64,000 nt of DNA from Hofstenia miamia (lineage: Eukaryota > Xenacoelomorpha > Acoela > Hofsteniidae): positions 294,952 through 358,951 of the forward strand of contig CABFPE010000541.1 in the NCBI GenBank assembly GCA_900660155.1, given 5' to 3'. The translations under genes and the position numbers were made by a program. Position 1 is the first letter of the stretch, and every line of letters begins with the position of its first letter. The notes under the pieces were generated by a model. That model was not told the origin of the DNA. It searched no databases and saw nothing but the letters and a program-made list of their open reading frames with translations. Below are positions 22,143 to 33,428 of this stretch, in pieces.

Positions 22143-23537
22143 ATATAGTAAGAAATTTGGATTCAAAGTTAGAAAAAATATCCTTAATAAATAATTTTGT
22201 ACAATTTTGGAGACCCAATTGTTATGCAGGTACAAAGTATTTACTAATATCATATATTGATAAACTTGATTAGCTGGCTTTTTCAAACTCCCGAATACAC
22301 AATGTCTTAAATTGTAGCAAAATTTTGAAGCATAAATGCACATTTGATATGAAAAAGATGTTTTTCAAGGTTGGAAGCGGACGGACCGGCTGTTGTTGAA
22401 TCTAACCACGTTTACGCCAAGCAGAGCCAAAAAACTATTTATGCGGACCAAAAATGAATGAATTGGTGGCAATTTTTTGTTATTTTTGCAAAACAGTATA
22501 TCTTGAATAATTTCCACGCATATTATGAGATTTTTTCAGCTTGTAACATTCAAACTTAAGTGTGTATTGATTTTGTTGTTTTGTTCCTATTTTGGTAACA
22601 TACTTATTGTTGGGCGAATCCGTTTCTGGCTAGGCTGATTTTGAAAAATGAAATGGGCTGTGGTTTGGGCCAATTCTTGAAAAAGTGCTTGCGCTTTGGG
22701 TGGGATGGGTAAAAAAATGGCTTTCTGACAATGCTTTTAGATCATCTATAAGCGACCAACTTCACGTTGAATGTTTTTGTTGACTACTTAACAATTTAAA
22801 TTTGCATACAGATCTTTCAATATAACTCCTGTCTGCAATTCTTTAGTAACCAAAGCTATTATCCCCTACCCCTACTAGGATAATTTCTTGATCATTTCCA
22901 GATTGCACCTCTTATATTTTAAAGTCAATAAGTTCCTTTTTGAATTGATTTATACTGTAACTTGAATTTATGTGGTAAAGGCAAAATGAAATGTCAATTT
23001 TTACAACAAGATCTCAAATATTCTATTCTGTTTTTCTAGCATGCCATGGTTAGGTTAAAGATCTTTGGTGTTAGAATCAGAAGGCTATCTCCATGAGATC
23101 CTCGATCTATTTGGAGAATACAGTTATCATCTAGTGCATTATGAAGTTCAATGAATTCATTCCTGTGAACTGAAGGGCTATATGAACTTAAATATATTAT
23201 TTTGAGGAAAATTTTATTAGGCCTAATTGATTACGTAAAATTAGAGTATGCTATCACTATTTATTATTAATTTTTACTCCTCTAGATGTGATAAGAGGGT
23301 AAAAAAATCATTAAAGACAGGCAATGTAGTAAAAATGTAACAAATTGAGCTAAATAACTCGTGTTCAGTCCATTCGCCAGATTTAGATAAGCTATTGTCC
23401 TATATGCATAATCAATCTTAATATTCTTGAAAATGACAAAAATGCGTCGTCGCTTTCATTAATAAAGAAAATATGCTTTTAGAGTAGCTGCTTGAATTCA
23501 TGTGAGTTATTTTGCGAATTTGCTACGTCACTATAGG
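22143..23537. other. Intergenic, nothing recognised
   Basis: An AT-rich stretch with short open frames of no recognisable family (a 98-codon one on the minus strand starts at 22343). No repeat structure was noticed. Confidence 0.45.
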
Positions 23538-24295
23538 TATGCATACATGGCCTTATTACTAATAAGCCTCCCCGTAAACAAAATTTTGGGTTTGTGTCTG
23601 CCTTTAGCATATTGCAAGCCCTTTCCCATGGAAGTTTGGGGCCTATTCAAATTTCGCTTCTTTTCTGTATTCATATAAAACAAGCAATAAGATTTATCTA
23701 AATATATAAAATATATTAATATAAATAACATAATGTATTTAATATGAACAACGTTGAATCAGCTGATAATTTCTCTCATTTTCATTGCAGCAAATTAATT
23801 AATAACTTCATTAAAATTCAGTGGATTTGTTATTCTAAACAGCGTTAACTTTAGATTTTGCCATGCCTAAATGATAACTGGTTAAATATTTTTACACACC
23901 TACGGACTAGAAATGCTTTTTCATCCTCTGTGTGGCTACAAGCACAAAAATGGTCATCCAGTGTTTGACTTCTACATTTGTGACAATTTTTGGTGTGAAT
24001 GTCTTAGCATGGAGTAGGGACAACTTACAAAAAAATAGGAAAAAATTATCTGGTAGACCTCTTCAATTTCTCTCTTTCCTGTTTCGGCGTTGTTTGAAGT
24101 TTATTTGCAATCTTGAACTAGTGATTTTACCTCCTCCCTTACATCGTCAAAACTACATCTCACAAAACTGTTGCACAATTCTATAATTCAGTGATGTCAT
24201 AACAAATCAAGTTCTTGTTCAGCCAAGAGTTGGCTCCTCTAAAGCGCAGCGCCCTGGGCCCGGGGCCTAAGAGATAATTCGGCCCTGTATGCATA
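23538..24295. mobile_element. Non-autonomous hAT element with 8-bp target duplication
   Basis: The element proper is 23546-24287. Its left end CATGGCCTTATTACTAATAA and the reverse complement of its right end, CAGGGCCGAATTATCTCTTA, agree at most positions (CA.GGCC..ATTA), and CAGGGCC is a typical hAT terminus. Both ends are flanked by the same octamer TATGCATA (23538-23545 and 24288-24295), the 8-bp duplication that defines hAT insertion. An open frame of 84 codons inside shows no transposase motif, so I call it non-autonomous. Near the right end GCGCAGCGCCCTGGGCCC is a GC-rich subterminal block. Confidence 0.78.
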
Positions 24296-25084
24296 CTCAA
24301 TGCACTTTGTTTATATTTTTGAAACACTTCTGTCCTACGCATTCTTATGGAGATTTTGCACGAAAAGATAATTATCATCTCCCTTGAAAATTCTCAGCTG
24401 AATCAATTTCTCCAAATGGCTCACATACATCAGGGAATTGCGCGCAAAGAGACAAATTATTTTCCATTTGTAATTATGTACAATAGTTGTGTCTACAAAA
24501 CAATGGATACTATATTATGCTATTATCCAGTTGATTAATGCGAACTTTTGTGATATAAATTTATATATATATATAGTAAAAATCAGTGACAACTAAATAA
24601 AACATTCTTTAATTAAATTTAAATATATGTATATTGATTGACTTGAATAATCGTGTTTTATTTAAGCATATAATATTTTAATATATGAAAGACTAATTTT
24701 ATATATTTATAATTTAAAAAGCACTCTCTTATTTAGTTGTTGAAAAAGAAACTGAAAAGTTTCTTAGTATGAATATTGTAGTTACCGAAACATCTTTGAA
24801 ATTAAAAGCTTATCCACATTACATTACAGAGGATCAGAGGATTTTGGAATACAACTAATAGGTTTCCGCTAGCCCAATAAATAAAAGAATTTATTCATAA
24901 AATAATGGATACAAAACAGCATTTTTGTGTCATACAGATTAATCAATTTCTAATCATTGTAATAATTGCAATATCAATTATATGTATATATATATATATA
25001 TATATCAATTGCTCAGATAAAAGAGGTAATAATATTTATAAAATTAAATTACGTCGTGTTAAAATATAAGAAAGTTTTCGTAGG
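24296..25084. other. Intergenic, AT-rich
   Basis: Low-complexity sequence with short (TA)n runs at about 24563-24576 and 24984-25004. No coding signal. Confidence 0.5.
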
Positions 25085-25118
25085 ACCAGTTTGCCCCTAA
25101 ATTTTTGGGTCATGTCCA

Positions 25119-25436
25119 TTGATTTGTAAAACTTGTACTAAAGAAATTAATGATGAAAGCAAATTTGAATGTGCATACTGCAATATTACGCTACATCTAT
25201 CGAAGAAATGTACTGGATTATCATCTGGTTGTTTGGAAGTAATACTACAGTATGGAAGACATTTTATTACTCTATGGCCTCCATGCATCGATAATGGAAA
25301 TAGAGAAAAATTACTATCAAAGAAATTACTTGAAAATGAAACTTCAATGAAAATATCTAAACCAGAAAATCTGTTTGAAGAATCTATCAAGAAATTAAAT
25401 TGTAGTATTGAAAATATTTATACTGAAATAACCTAA
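25119..25436 (+). CDS. PHD-like zinc-finger ORF1 of LINE copy A
   Basis: The 105-codon frame begins MICKTCTKEINDESKFECAY and continues CNITLHLSKKCTGLSSGC. The spacing C-x2-C, C-x2-C, H, C resembles the PHD-type finger found in ORF1 of several CR1/Jockey LINEs. The rest is charged (KISKPENLFEESIKKLN) and could form a coiled coil. The frame closes before the expected ORF1 length, so it is probably truncated. Its position just upstream of endonuclease sequence supports LINE origin over a host gene. Confidence 0.55.
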   Translation: MICKTCTKEINDESKFECAYCNITLHLSKKCTGLSSGCLEVILQYGRHFITLWPPCIDNGNREKLLSKKLLENETSMKISKPENLFEESIKKLNCSIENIYTEIT

Positions 25437-26007
25437 CTTAATAGCAGCAATGTGATAAAGAATCAAGTTAATGGTCCATCGATTTTTGTTTAATTACTGA
25501 GTCTTGGTTTTATGCTCAAATCAGACTTTGTCTCTATTTATGATTTTAATTTATTTCGTCAGGACCGGAATACTATTAATTCAAAAAAGGGAATTGGTGG
25601 TGGAGCGTGTGCTTTCATCAGGAACGACCAATAATATGGCTTGATATTTATGCGTATTTTCGAACTTATCTTTTTGGCCTTATTTATTATCCTCCTGACG
25701 CTAATTACAATTATATGTTATCTACCCATATTATTTTTTCTTTAGAAACTTTATCCGTAAAAAGGTGTCTAGTAATTTCTTTTTATGTGGTGACTTTTAT
25801 CATTTTTGCATGAATGATGTGATTGTGGATTGTAACATCACACAGATTAACAGTGCACCAACTTATGGTAAGAAGACTCTTGATAAAATAAAAGTTGGAA
25901 TGGGAATCAAATTTACTCTACATATTGTGGAGTTTGTGGACATAAAAATGCGCCAACAACTGGTAGATGCCTTGCTAATGAGTCATTTTAGGTATTGAAA
26001 TGTTTTA

Positions 26008-26448
26008 TTGAATAGTATAAATCAGACAGTATTAAACAAAATCAATTCACAGACTAAATGGGCGGAACGTATATGTAAATGCAAAAAATCGATAAGTATC
26101 AAATCTTCAACTCAAATTTCATGTCCATTTTCTTCTGTCAAATACTTTTCGATTCTAAAATTCTGGGATATCGATAAATTGCAATTTCCAAATTATTTAT
26201 ACATATCTTATAACAAAAGAATATGGACTCTTGGTAAGGTGAAAATCAAAAAACAATTCTTAAAAAACTCATTTCTCAATTCTACCATCGAAGCTTGGAA
26301 TGATTTACCAGTAAGTGTACGGAAGCTGAAAAGTAGGTCTGAATTCAAAAATCATGTAAAGAACTTACTTAGTTTAACGTATATTCCAAAATTAAAAAAT
26401 ACGTTATGGAAAGGGTTCAAATTTTACGAACCTTGGCATAAGAGCTAA
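26008..26448 (+). pseudogene. ORF2 C-terminus of LINE copy A
   Basis: The 146-codon frame includes NSINQTVLNKINSQTKWAER, KIKKQFLKNSFLNSTIEAWN and DLPVSVRKLKSRSEFKNHVK. The 'F..NSF...I..WN.LP......K...FK' layout is the conserved tail of Jockey/CR1 ORF2 proteins. It lies about 160 bp upstream of the TTC-rich 3' end. Confidence 0.7.
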
Positions 26449-26622
26449 AATGACTGAATAGTATTATATAATTGAAATATTAATTTGTAAATAGTTACTT
26501 TTGTTTATATTTTTATTAATTTGTAAATTTTTATTTTTTGACGTGTTTGGTACAGCAAACAGCAATTTTGTTGAAATTAAAAACTGTACTGAATAAAGAT
26601 ATTCTTCTTCTTCTTCTAGAAA

Positions 26623-28220
26623 ACGGCGAGACATTATTAACAATGGTACAAACCAAAACCTCCATCAAAATTCGCAATCTAAAACTTTAGGTCAATGGTA
26701 TGGAACTGAATAATGGACTAGATCCTGCTTTTAATTTTAAGTCCATGCTTCTGAATGCCAAATCTATTAAAAAACCAAATGCAGTCCATCATCTATCCTG
26801 TGATATTATTTCTAACTCCATCGATTTTTGTTTCATTACTGAGTCTTGGTTTTATGCTCAAATCAGATTTTGTCTCTATTTATGACTTTAATTTATTTCG
26901 TCAGGACCGGAATACTATTAATTCAAAAAAGAGAATTGGCGGTGGAACGACCAATAATGTAGCTTGATATTTATGCGTATTTTCGAACTTATCTTTTTGG
27001 CCTTATTTATTATCATCCTGACGCTAATTACAATTATATGTTATCTACCCATATTATTTTTTCTTTAGAAACTTTATCCGTAAAAAGGTGTCTAGTAATT
27101 TCTTTTTATGTGGTGACTTTTATCATTTTTTGCATGAATGATGTGATTGTGGATTGGAACATCACACAGATTAACAGTGCACCAAGTTATGGTACGAAGA
27201 CTCTTGATAAAATATTCTGTGTTGATGAAACGATAGTTCATGAATATTATTAATATAATTCTGTTATTCAAAGTGATCATTTGGGGGTTATTTGCAATCT
27301 TCACCTGTTCAAACCTAAAAAATTTAAAAGACGTTTGCACGCCACCGAGCTAGTAAGTAAAGAAATCAGAGAGAAAATCAAAGGTATTGGTTCTAAAATG
27401 TGGTGGTCTTGAGTGAATAACATAATATGCAACAATAATAAATATCAGCCCATTAATTTTAATGCTGATGAAGTGGATAAGTATTTGCATTCTATTTTTA
27501 CTAAATCTGTAAAACATAATTATGTTAATGTTAATTGTGATACCTCTGTCACCCCATTTTTGAGCCTTCTGAAGTTTACAGTTACCTTAAGGATCTAAAA
27601 ATTACTACTTTCTGAAACAGAAGAATTACCTTTTTGGATATTCAAATTGAGTGCCCCTTTTTTATATGAGCCTTTGAGTTCTTGTTTCAATCTTTCTACT
27701 AGTTGCTATATTTTCCCTGATATTTGGAAAATTGCCAATATTAAACCAATTCCTAAAGTATCAATCACCAAGGATCATAAGGGATTAGGTTTAAACCCTA
27801 AGGAACTTAATTTATTATATAAATCTCTGGTAGTTATCAAATGATGTATTGTTGTTCTGTTTGGGGTGGAGCTTTGAAAACAGTTTTACAGCGACTTTGA
27901 TAATATTCAAATGAAGGCCAATCGTCTAGGACTTATAACGTCCTTTATTCTTATGCAGTATATAATTGAATCATCGGACACAATCTTTACAGAGAAATTA
28001 TTTGTGTCAAAAATCACCTTATTCATGATATTCAACCAAAAAGAAGTATGTATTCTAAATCTAGACTTCGTTCCCGGCCTCCTTGTGCAAGTAAAACTTC
28101 ATTAGAACATGAACTCAAAATTGTTCCTAATAGGATATTAAGGTGTTTTAATGTTTAATGTTTGATGGATGACTGAAATGGATGTTTATCCATTTCTAAA
28201 TAAAAGTTTATTTATTTATT
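26623..28220 (+). mobile_element. LINE copy B (endonuclease and reverse-transcriptase remnants)
   Basis: Copy B begins directly after the 3' tail of copy A. The translation MLLNAKSIKKPNAVHHLSCD, then IDFCFITESWF, is the start of an APE-type endonuclease (NA.SI.....L......D...ITE.W). Later, WIFKLSAPFLYEPLSSCFNL, then FPDIWKIANIKPIPK, is reverse-transcriptase sequence. Many stops and frame changes occur. The stretch 26819-27225 is almost the same as 25480-25890 in copy A. The 3' end AAATAAAAGTTTATTTATTT differs from the TTC tail of copy A, so B may be a mosaic of two LINE subfamilies. Confidence 0.7.
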
Positions 28221-29368
28221 TGGAGCGACATCTCACACCTCGTCTCAAATATAAGTGGTGGCATTGGATTTCAATCTTCTGACCGTAAAATTAACCAGCA
28301 TCAACATCGAAAATACCAACGATTCCTCACTGGGTTCTTTGACTAATAGAGAAGCCTTCAAAAATTTCCAATAATCATTTTACATAAATTTTTCTACACA
28401 TATAATTATTTAAGAATATGCATTTTAGTTACAAATGAACTTCTGCTTTTCTAATTTGGAAATAATTAATATAATTTTATTTTGTTGCTACTATATTGCA
28501 TTCTCTTGATATTGCATCACCTATATTGCAGCTTCCAATAAGACAGTTGTCGACAACCTCAGTATGCATGTTGCAAAAAATTTACCAAGACCCCGCACAC
28601 ATCTAGGAGTCGCCCTCAAGTGCAAATAAATTGATTTTCATCCAACATCTTCCTGATGGTATACTCGACTTCTGTTTGTGTCTACATTTTCATAGTATAA
28701 AAAATACTTTGATTCTTACAACCAACTTTGTAATGACTTTTTAGATAAATGTAAAATATGTTTTGCAAATAATTTAGGACTTATTCTTTTGTCCACTAAG
28801 AAAATATAAATATGAATTTTAAAATGTAAAATATTTATTCAACTAATTCGCATTATCTAACAACTCTTTATCTTATCATATAATTTAAAACAAAAATATT
28901 GTTTACTTTAAATAAATTAAACAAACACCTAAAATGAGCATACTAAATTTGATTAAAAGGTAAGTTCCATTTTAAATTGTGTGACAACTTAATAACATAT
29001 TTAAAACGACAGAACAATGCTTAGCGAATGAATTTTGGTCGCCAAATTTTTAGTACTTTGCATCAGTATACTTGAATAACAACCTTTATATTATACTGTA
29101 GTTGAGAAATTTATGCATATAATAAAGAATGGGTGTGTCAACCCTGCTCCTCACACTTGTCTTCAAATTAAAACAAGGGTTTTCTAAATATTTTGATGAA
29201 CTTTTCATTATCACTTTTAATTTATCAGAAAGAGTCAAAAGCAATTTATTTTTTTGTTTAATCAAGGAGTGCATAATACAGGAGAAGTGACAATAATTTA
29301 TTTATTGCGAAAAATCAGAAGCCTTAATCTATCACCTTGTGGAATGTGCATACATTTCTGTATTCATA
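28221..29368. other. Intergenic, AT-rich
   Basis: No coding signal or repeat structure was recognised in this stretch. Confidence 0.45.
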
Positions 29369-29460
29369 GAAGAAGAAGAAATCTTTATTCCGAAATAACT
29401 TTGACAATATGTAATTATTAGGGCGACAATAAAGTTATAAAGTTAAAATAAGTTAAATAA
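29369..29460 (-). mobile_element. LINE 3'-end fragment (same tail type as copy A)
   Basis: AGAAGAAGAAGAAATCTTTA is the reverse complement of the copy A tail (TAAAGATATTCTTCTTCT) with one gap. It marks the 3' end of a severely 5'-truncated minus-strand copy. Confidence 0.55.
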
Positions 29461-29477
29461 AGTTAAAATGTTGCTTT

Positions 29478-29590
29478 AAGTTGCCCCAGCATCATCAGCT
29501 GCAGTCGAGCGTAGTTTCTCTTAACGAAAGATCGAAATTTTCTGCTCAAGAATGTCGAGAAATATTTCATGCTATATTTTAACAAAAACA
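29478..29590 (+). mobile_element. hAT transposase C-terminal remnant
   Basis: The translation from 29480 reads VAPASSAAVERSFS. This is the conserved hAT dimerisation-domain motif (P.SSA.VER.FS), followed after a stop by eroded sequence (SAQECREIF in another frame). Only about 110 bp survive. It abuts the LINE tail at 29369-29460. Confidence 0.7.
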
Positions 29591-30162
29591 ATTAATGATA
29601 TGTGAGTTTCCTGTGTTTAATCATACTTGTACTTGTTCTACAGTTCTATTTTACAAGTTTGTTTTTTCATATTTCTCCATTGGAAAAATAAGGTTATATG
29701 AAGTTAAAAAGATACAATTTTTAGGTTAAAAACTCTGGGAATATGGTTAAAATTATGGTCGCCTTAGTAATTATACTGATAGCAACTCTGAAAGTGTCAA
29801 TAAACTGTACAAGAACAGAAAATTGCACCATTGGGCTATGGCTTTTTAATTTCTGTTAGTTGAATAATCCTGGTTGTAAAATGTGAAACCCTTCATTTGA
29901 ATTCAATTATTTCTTTTCTAGAATTATAGTAATATCGTTTGACATTATTTTTGAATATCTTTAAATTATTCAGTAACTTTAATTGTCTAGAAAAATGAGG
30001 TATTATCTAGGTTTTATAGAGGTATTAATGAATGAAATTCTCATTATCGTCACGTATGACACATTGCGTTATATCACATCACATATCAAGAGATGGAGGA
30101 TGCAGAAGTAATTATGAGAATTAACCCGACCATTGCTCAAAAGAAAGCTATGTACTAATATA
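29591..30162. other. Intergenic, AT-rich
   Basis: Nothing recognised. Confidence 0.45.
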
Positions 30163-30576
30163 TATATATATATATNNNNNNNNNNNNNNNNNNNNNNNNN
30201 NNNNNNNNNNNNNNNNNNNNNNNNNNNNNNNNNNNNNNNNNNNNNNNNNNNNNNNNNNNNNNNNNNNNNNNNNNNNNNNNNNNNNNNNNNNNNNNNNNNN
30301 NNNNNNNNNNNNNNNNNNNNNNNNNNNNNNNNNNNNNNNNNNNNNNNNNNNNNNNNNNNNNNNNNNNNNNNNNNNNNNNNNNNNNNNNNNNNNNNNNNNN
30401 NNNNNNNNNNNNNNNNNNNNNNNNNNNNNNNNNNNNNNNNNNNNNNNNNNNNNNNNNNNNNNNNNNNNNNNNNNNNNNNNNNNNNNNNNNNNNNNNNNNN
30501 NNNNNNNNNNNNNNNNNNNNNNNNNNNNNNNNNNNNNNNNNNNNNNNNNNNNNNNNNNNATATATATATATATATA
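30163..30576. other. Assembly gap inside a (TA)n tract
   Basis: TA dinucleotides (30157-30175), a run of N (30176-30559), then TA again (30559-30576). The gap length of 384 is probably nominal. Confidence 0.95.
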
Positions 30577-30781
30577 CTACGGGATTTGGATACAAAATTT
30601 TAAAATATCTACAAGATGCTGGATACGAAAACATCTATACGGGTGCTAGATAATATGGCGGACGGCGCTGGATACGGGTCCAAATATTTTTTTGGAAGAA
30701 ACTTGAAATTTCAAATGTGCAATGTAAATTTTTTTTTACACTATGGAAAATCAGTAAGTGCGGGCAGTTCATACAAATCCC

Positions 30782-30815
<34 letters not shown>
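30565..30815. mobile_element. Small MITE-like element with (TA)n and CGGGATTTG inverted ends
   Basis: The left end ATATATACTACGGGATTTG (from about 30570) is the near reverse complement of the right end CAAATCCCGTATATATA (from 30776). Both are embedded in TA tracts, giving an element of about 220-250 bp without coding sequence. Confidence 0.6.
30784..30814. repeat. (TA)n microsatellite
   Basis: Pure TA run at the right end of the MITE-like element. Confidence 0.85.
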
Positions 30816-30817
<2 letters not shown>

Positions 30818-31329
30818 TTTCCTAGTTTTACTGTGTTTCTCTTGCTTCTTTAGTATATGCACTTTTTAAATTCATGAAGCACTCCCTGCTTTACATAATA
30901 AATCTATAAACTACAAAACACTGCAATAAATAGAAATATTTACCAACTTATAGGAAATTATTTCCGCACTGCTAATTTACTTCGATATTTGCTTACCGGG
31001 TGATTTTTGAATATATATTGGTATTTTTTGATCTCTCTTAAATTTTTTTAAATTTGGTGAATTATAGAGAGATGGACTTATATAGTTCCACTTCTATGTG
31101 GAAATAGCTCGTTTACTATCTATACACCTACAATAATGGACTCGATTTTGTTGTGATTCTATACACTCTTTTGCATTAGGTGTTACCATGCTTTGAATGT
31201 GCTTATAATATTAAATGGTTAATTAAAAAGTGTCATATGGTAAAATTGTGAATAAAAATCATTTTACCAATGTATGATGAACACATTTATTACTTATTAC
31301 GTTCCTAAAATATTAAAAACACAACATAT
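30816..31329. other. Intergenic, AT-rich
   Basis: Nothing recognised. Confidence 0.45.
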
Positions 31330-32330
31330 GGTTTGTTTAAAATTTATTTATTTATTAATTATCTAATACAGCCCATTAAAATCCCGGTGATTAGCACGGG
31401 CAGTTTCCTTGCAATTGCTTAAGAAATTTAATGATTCACGTTTATGATATTTATATATTATGCATGTACATAAAAATTGAAAATCAATAGCATATATGGA
31501 AGAAAGAATGTCTTAATCCAATTTCAATGTAATAGCCGGACTCATGCTTTAAAATGAAATTGAAAGTTCGTACAGTCCAATTATACATTTTCCAAAGTGA
31601 AAACTTTTCTTTTGCTGTTAGATTATAAAATAGAAAACTGCAATATTGGAAATGACTAAAGATAAATGCATTTATTAATTGTTTGTGATGCATTTTCTCT
31701 ATATGTCGAATATGATACAGCCTTTTTACCAAATTGGCCATTTTCGAATTTTCGAATTAAAAAATTGGTAATACCTTAGATGCTTATCTAATTCAACTCT
31801 TAAATATTTTACATAATTTGCTTGTTGTATAAAAGTATCATTAAATTTAAGTGTAATTTTTTCAGAAATTACGGCAAGGCCCGGAGATGAAAAATTTATC
31901 TACATTAATTTTTAATTTATTGAAAGTGAAATAATTCATTAGAGATTCAACATCTTTTTGTAAAAATGACGTTTTTTTCTGTATTTATAAGACAATTACC
32001 ATCATAATCATATTTATATATAATAGAATATTTAGTATATAATGATAAATCATTTACATAGAGTGCACAAAGAATCGGCCAAACACTGTATCCTGGAGTA
32101 CTCCTTGGTCTAGATTAATATAACTAGAGAACACATTATCCATTCGGACACGCTGCTGACAATTTTATAAAGAGCTCATAGTAAAATTTACAGCATTTAT
32201 TCCAAATCCTTGTTAAAATATTTTTTTCAGAATTTGAAAGTTAATTGAGTTAAAAGCATTTCTTAAAGTACAGGAATGGACTGTACACATTTGTTTTTTT
32301 CCAAATATAACTTATTCTTTCTGTAAGTGT
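31330..32330 (-). mobile_element. LINE fragment (reverse transcriptase palm and thumb)
   Basis: On the minus strand a frame at 31484-31741 reads MANLVKRLYHIRHIEKMHHK, then QLINAFIFSHFQYCSFLF, the thumb region of non-LTR reverse transcriptases. Further upstream, CALYVNDLSLYTKYS near 32010-32065 is the palm motif that precedes the catalytic aspartates (usual LYVNDL). The 3' end carries the TTTATTTATTTATTAATTAT tract at 31346 as its tail. Several stops interrupt the frames. Confidence 0.68.
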
Positions 32331-33428
32331 TCAAATAGCATCCGATATACTGTGGTCCGGACCAGGCCAATTATAGTCACTATTGGAGAATACCACTACC
32401 ATCTCTATGCAAGTCAAGTCTGAATGGTATTGTATATAACAGATAAGTTGAATTATGTATAATTCAAATGATGTAATATTACAAATCCTCCTAACAAACT
32501 TATATTATTAAAATTTTTAAAACAGCCTAATCAAGGTGTGTACTGATCCTTTGCTTCAAATTTTACTATATTAAACTGCAGAAATTATATTGTGAATACA
32601 AAAAATTACAAATGGTATATTTTTAACAATATTGAGTCTTGAAGAAAAATTTTGATGTATTTTTCTGCAACTGTGGATGTGACACAAAGGTGCTCTATTA
32701 ACATCTATCAATGTTCATTGCACTTTCACTACATGTATTGCTATAAATTTCATTGAGCTTTGTACATTATCATGACTTGAATTGTAATTTTCAAGAAATA
32801 CAGTTTGTCTTCAAAATCAATAACAAATTTTCAATTACTTACTGTCTCATTTATCTTAGCTTTAATGAAATTATTAGCATTTAGTTGCATGTGAGCAAGA
32901 CAGAATTCCAACTGTATTCAATAAAAGTCTTTAATGGAATATTGATAAGTAATGTACAAAGTAAGAGCCTTTTCTACGGTATGATTTCAGTGAAAATTAT
33001 TAGTAGAGAATGGGATCAAATGCATGGCCTAATGAATTTAATACTAAAATAATTTAATAATTTACATGTACACTTAGATATGATTCTATAAAATCTGTGG
33101 CCTCAAATAATAATATCTTTTGCATATATTGGTAGATGTCATTGCAGCAACAAAATCATCAAGAAAATTTAATATATGATAATTCAATTTTGTGTTAACA
33201 TTGATATTTGCACATTCCGTAATTAAACAAACCACTATAATGTGTGAGTACAAAGTCTAACTACATTGCACCAAGACCTTACTGCAAAGTACCATAATTG
33301 GTGATATTTTCAATAAATTGAAATAAATTTTATTATTTTCAAATTCTATTCAAAATTGACTGATTTTGTCATTGTCAATATACAAAGAAAGGTAGGGGAT
33401 CTAGGAGACTTCTTTGGTGAGAAAATAT
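32331..33428. other. Intergenic, AT-rich
   Basis: No coding or structural signal recognised. Confidence 0.45.

Larger units (their letters stand above)
25085..26622 (+). mobile_element. LINE copy A (zinc-finger ORF1, endonuclease remnant, ORF2 C-terminus)
   Basis: The pieces run in LINE order. First is a PHD-like cysteine-rich ORF at 25119-25436. Next is a decayed endonuclease part (about 25475-25880) that matches copy B over long stretches. Last is the ORF2 C-terminus (26008-26448), ending in a 3' tail AATAAAGATATTCTTCTTCT. Most of the reverse transcriptase is missing: sequence equivalent to copy B's GTGCACCAAGTTATGG part jumps to thumb sequence (RQQLVDALLMSHFRY) near 25890. The element type is Jockey/CR1/L2-like; I cannot fix the clade. 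Confidence 0.72.

Noticed and set aside
30133-30634. Long open frames across the N run
   Set aside because: They are made of undetermined residues and Tyr-Ile repeats from TA dinucleotides.
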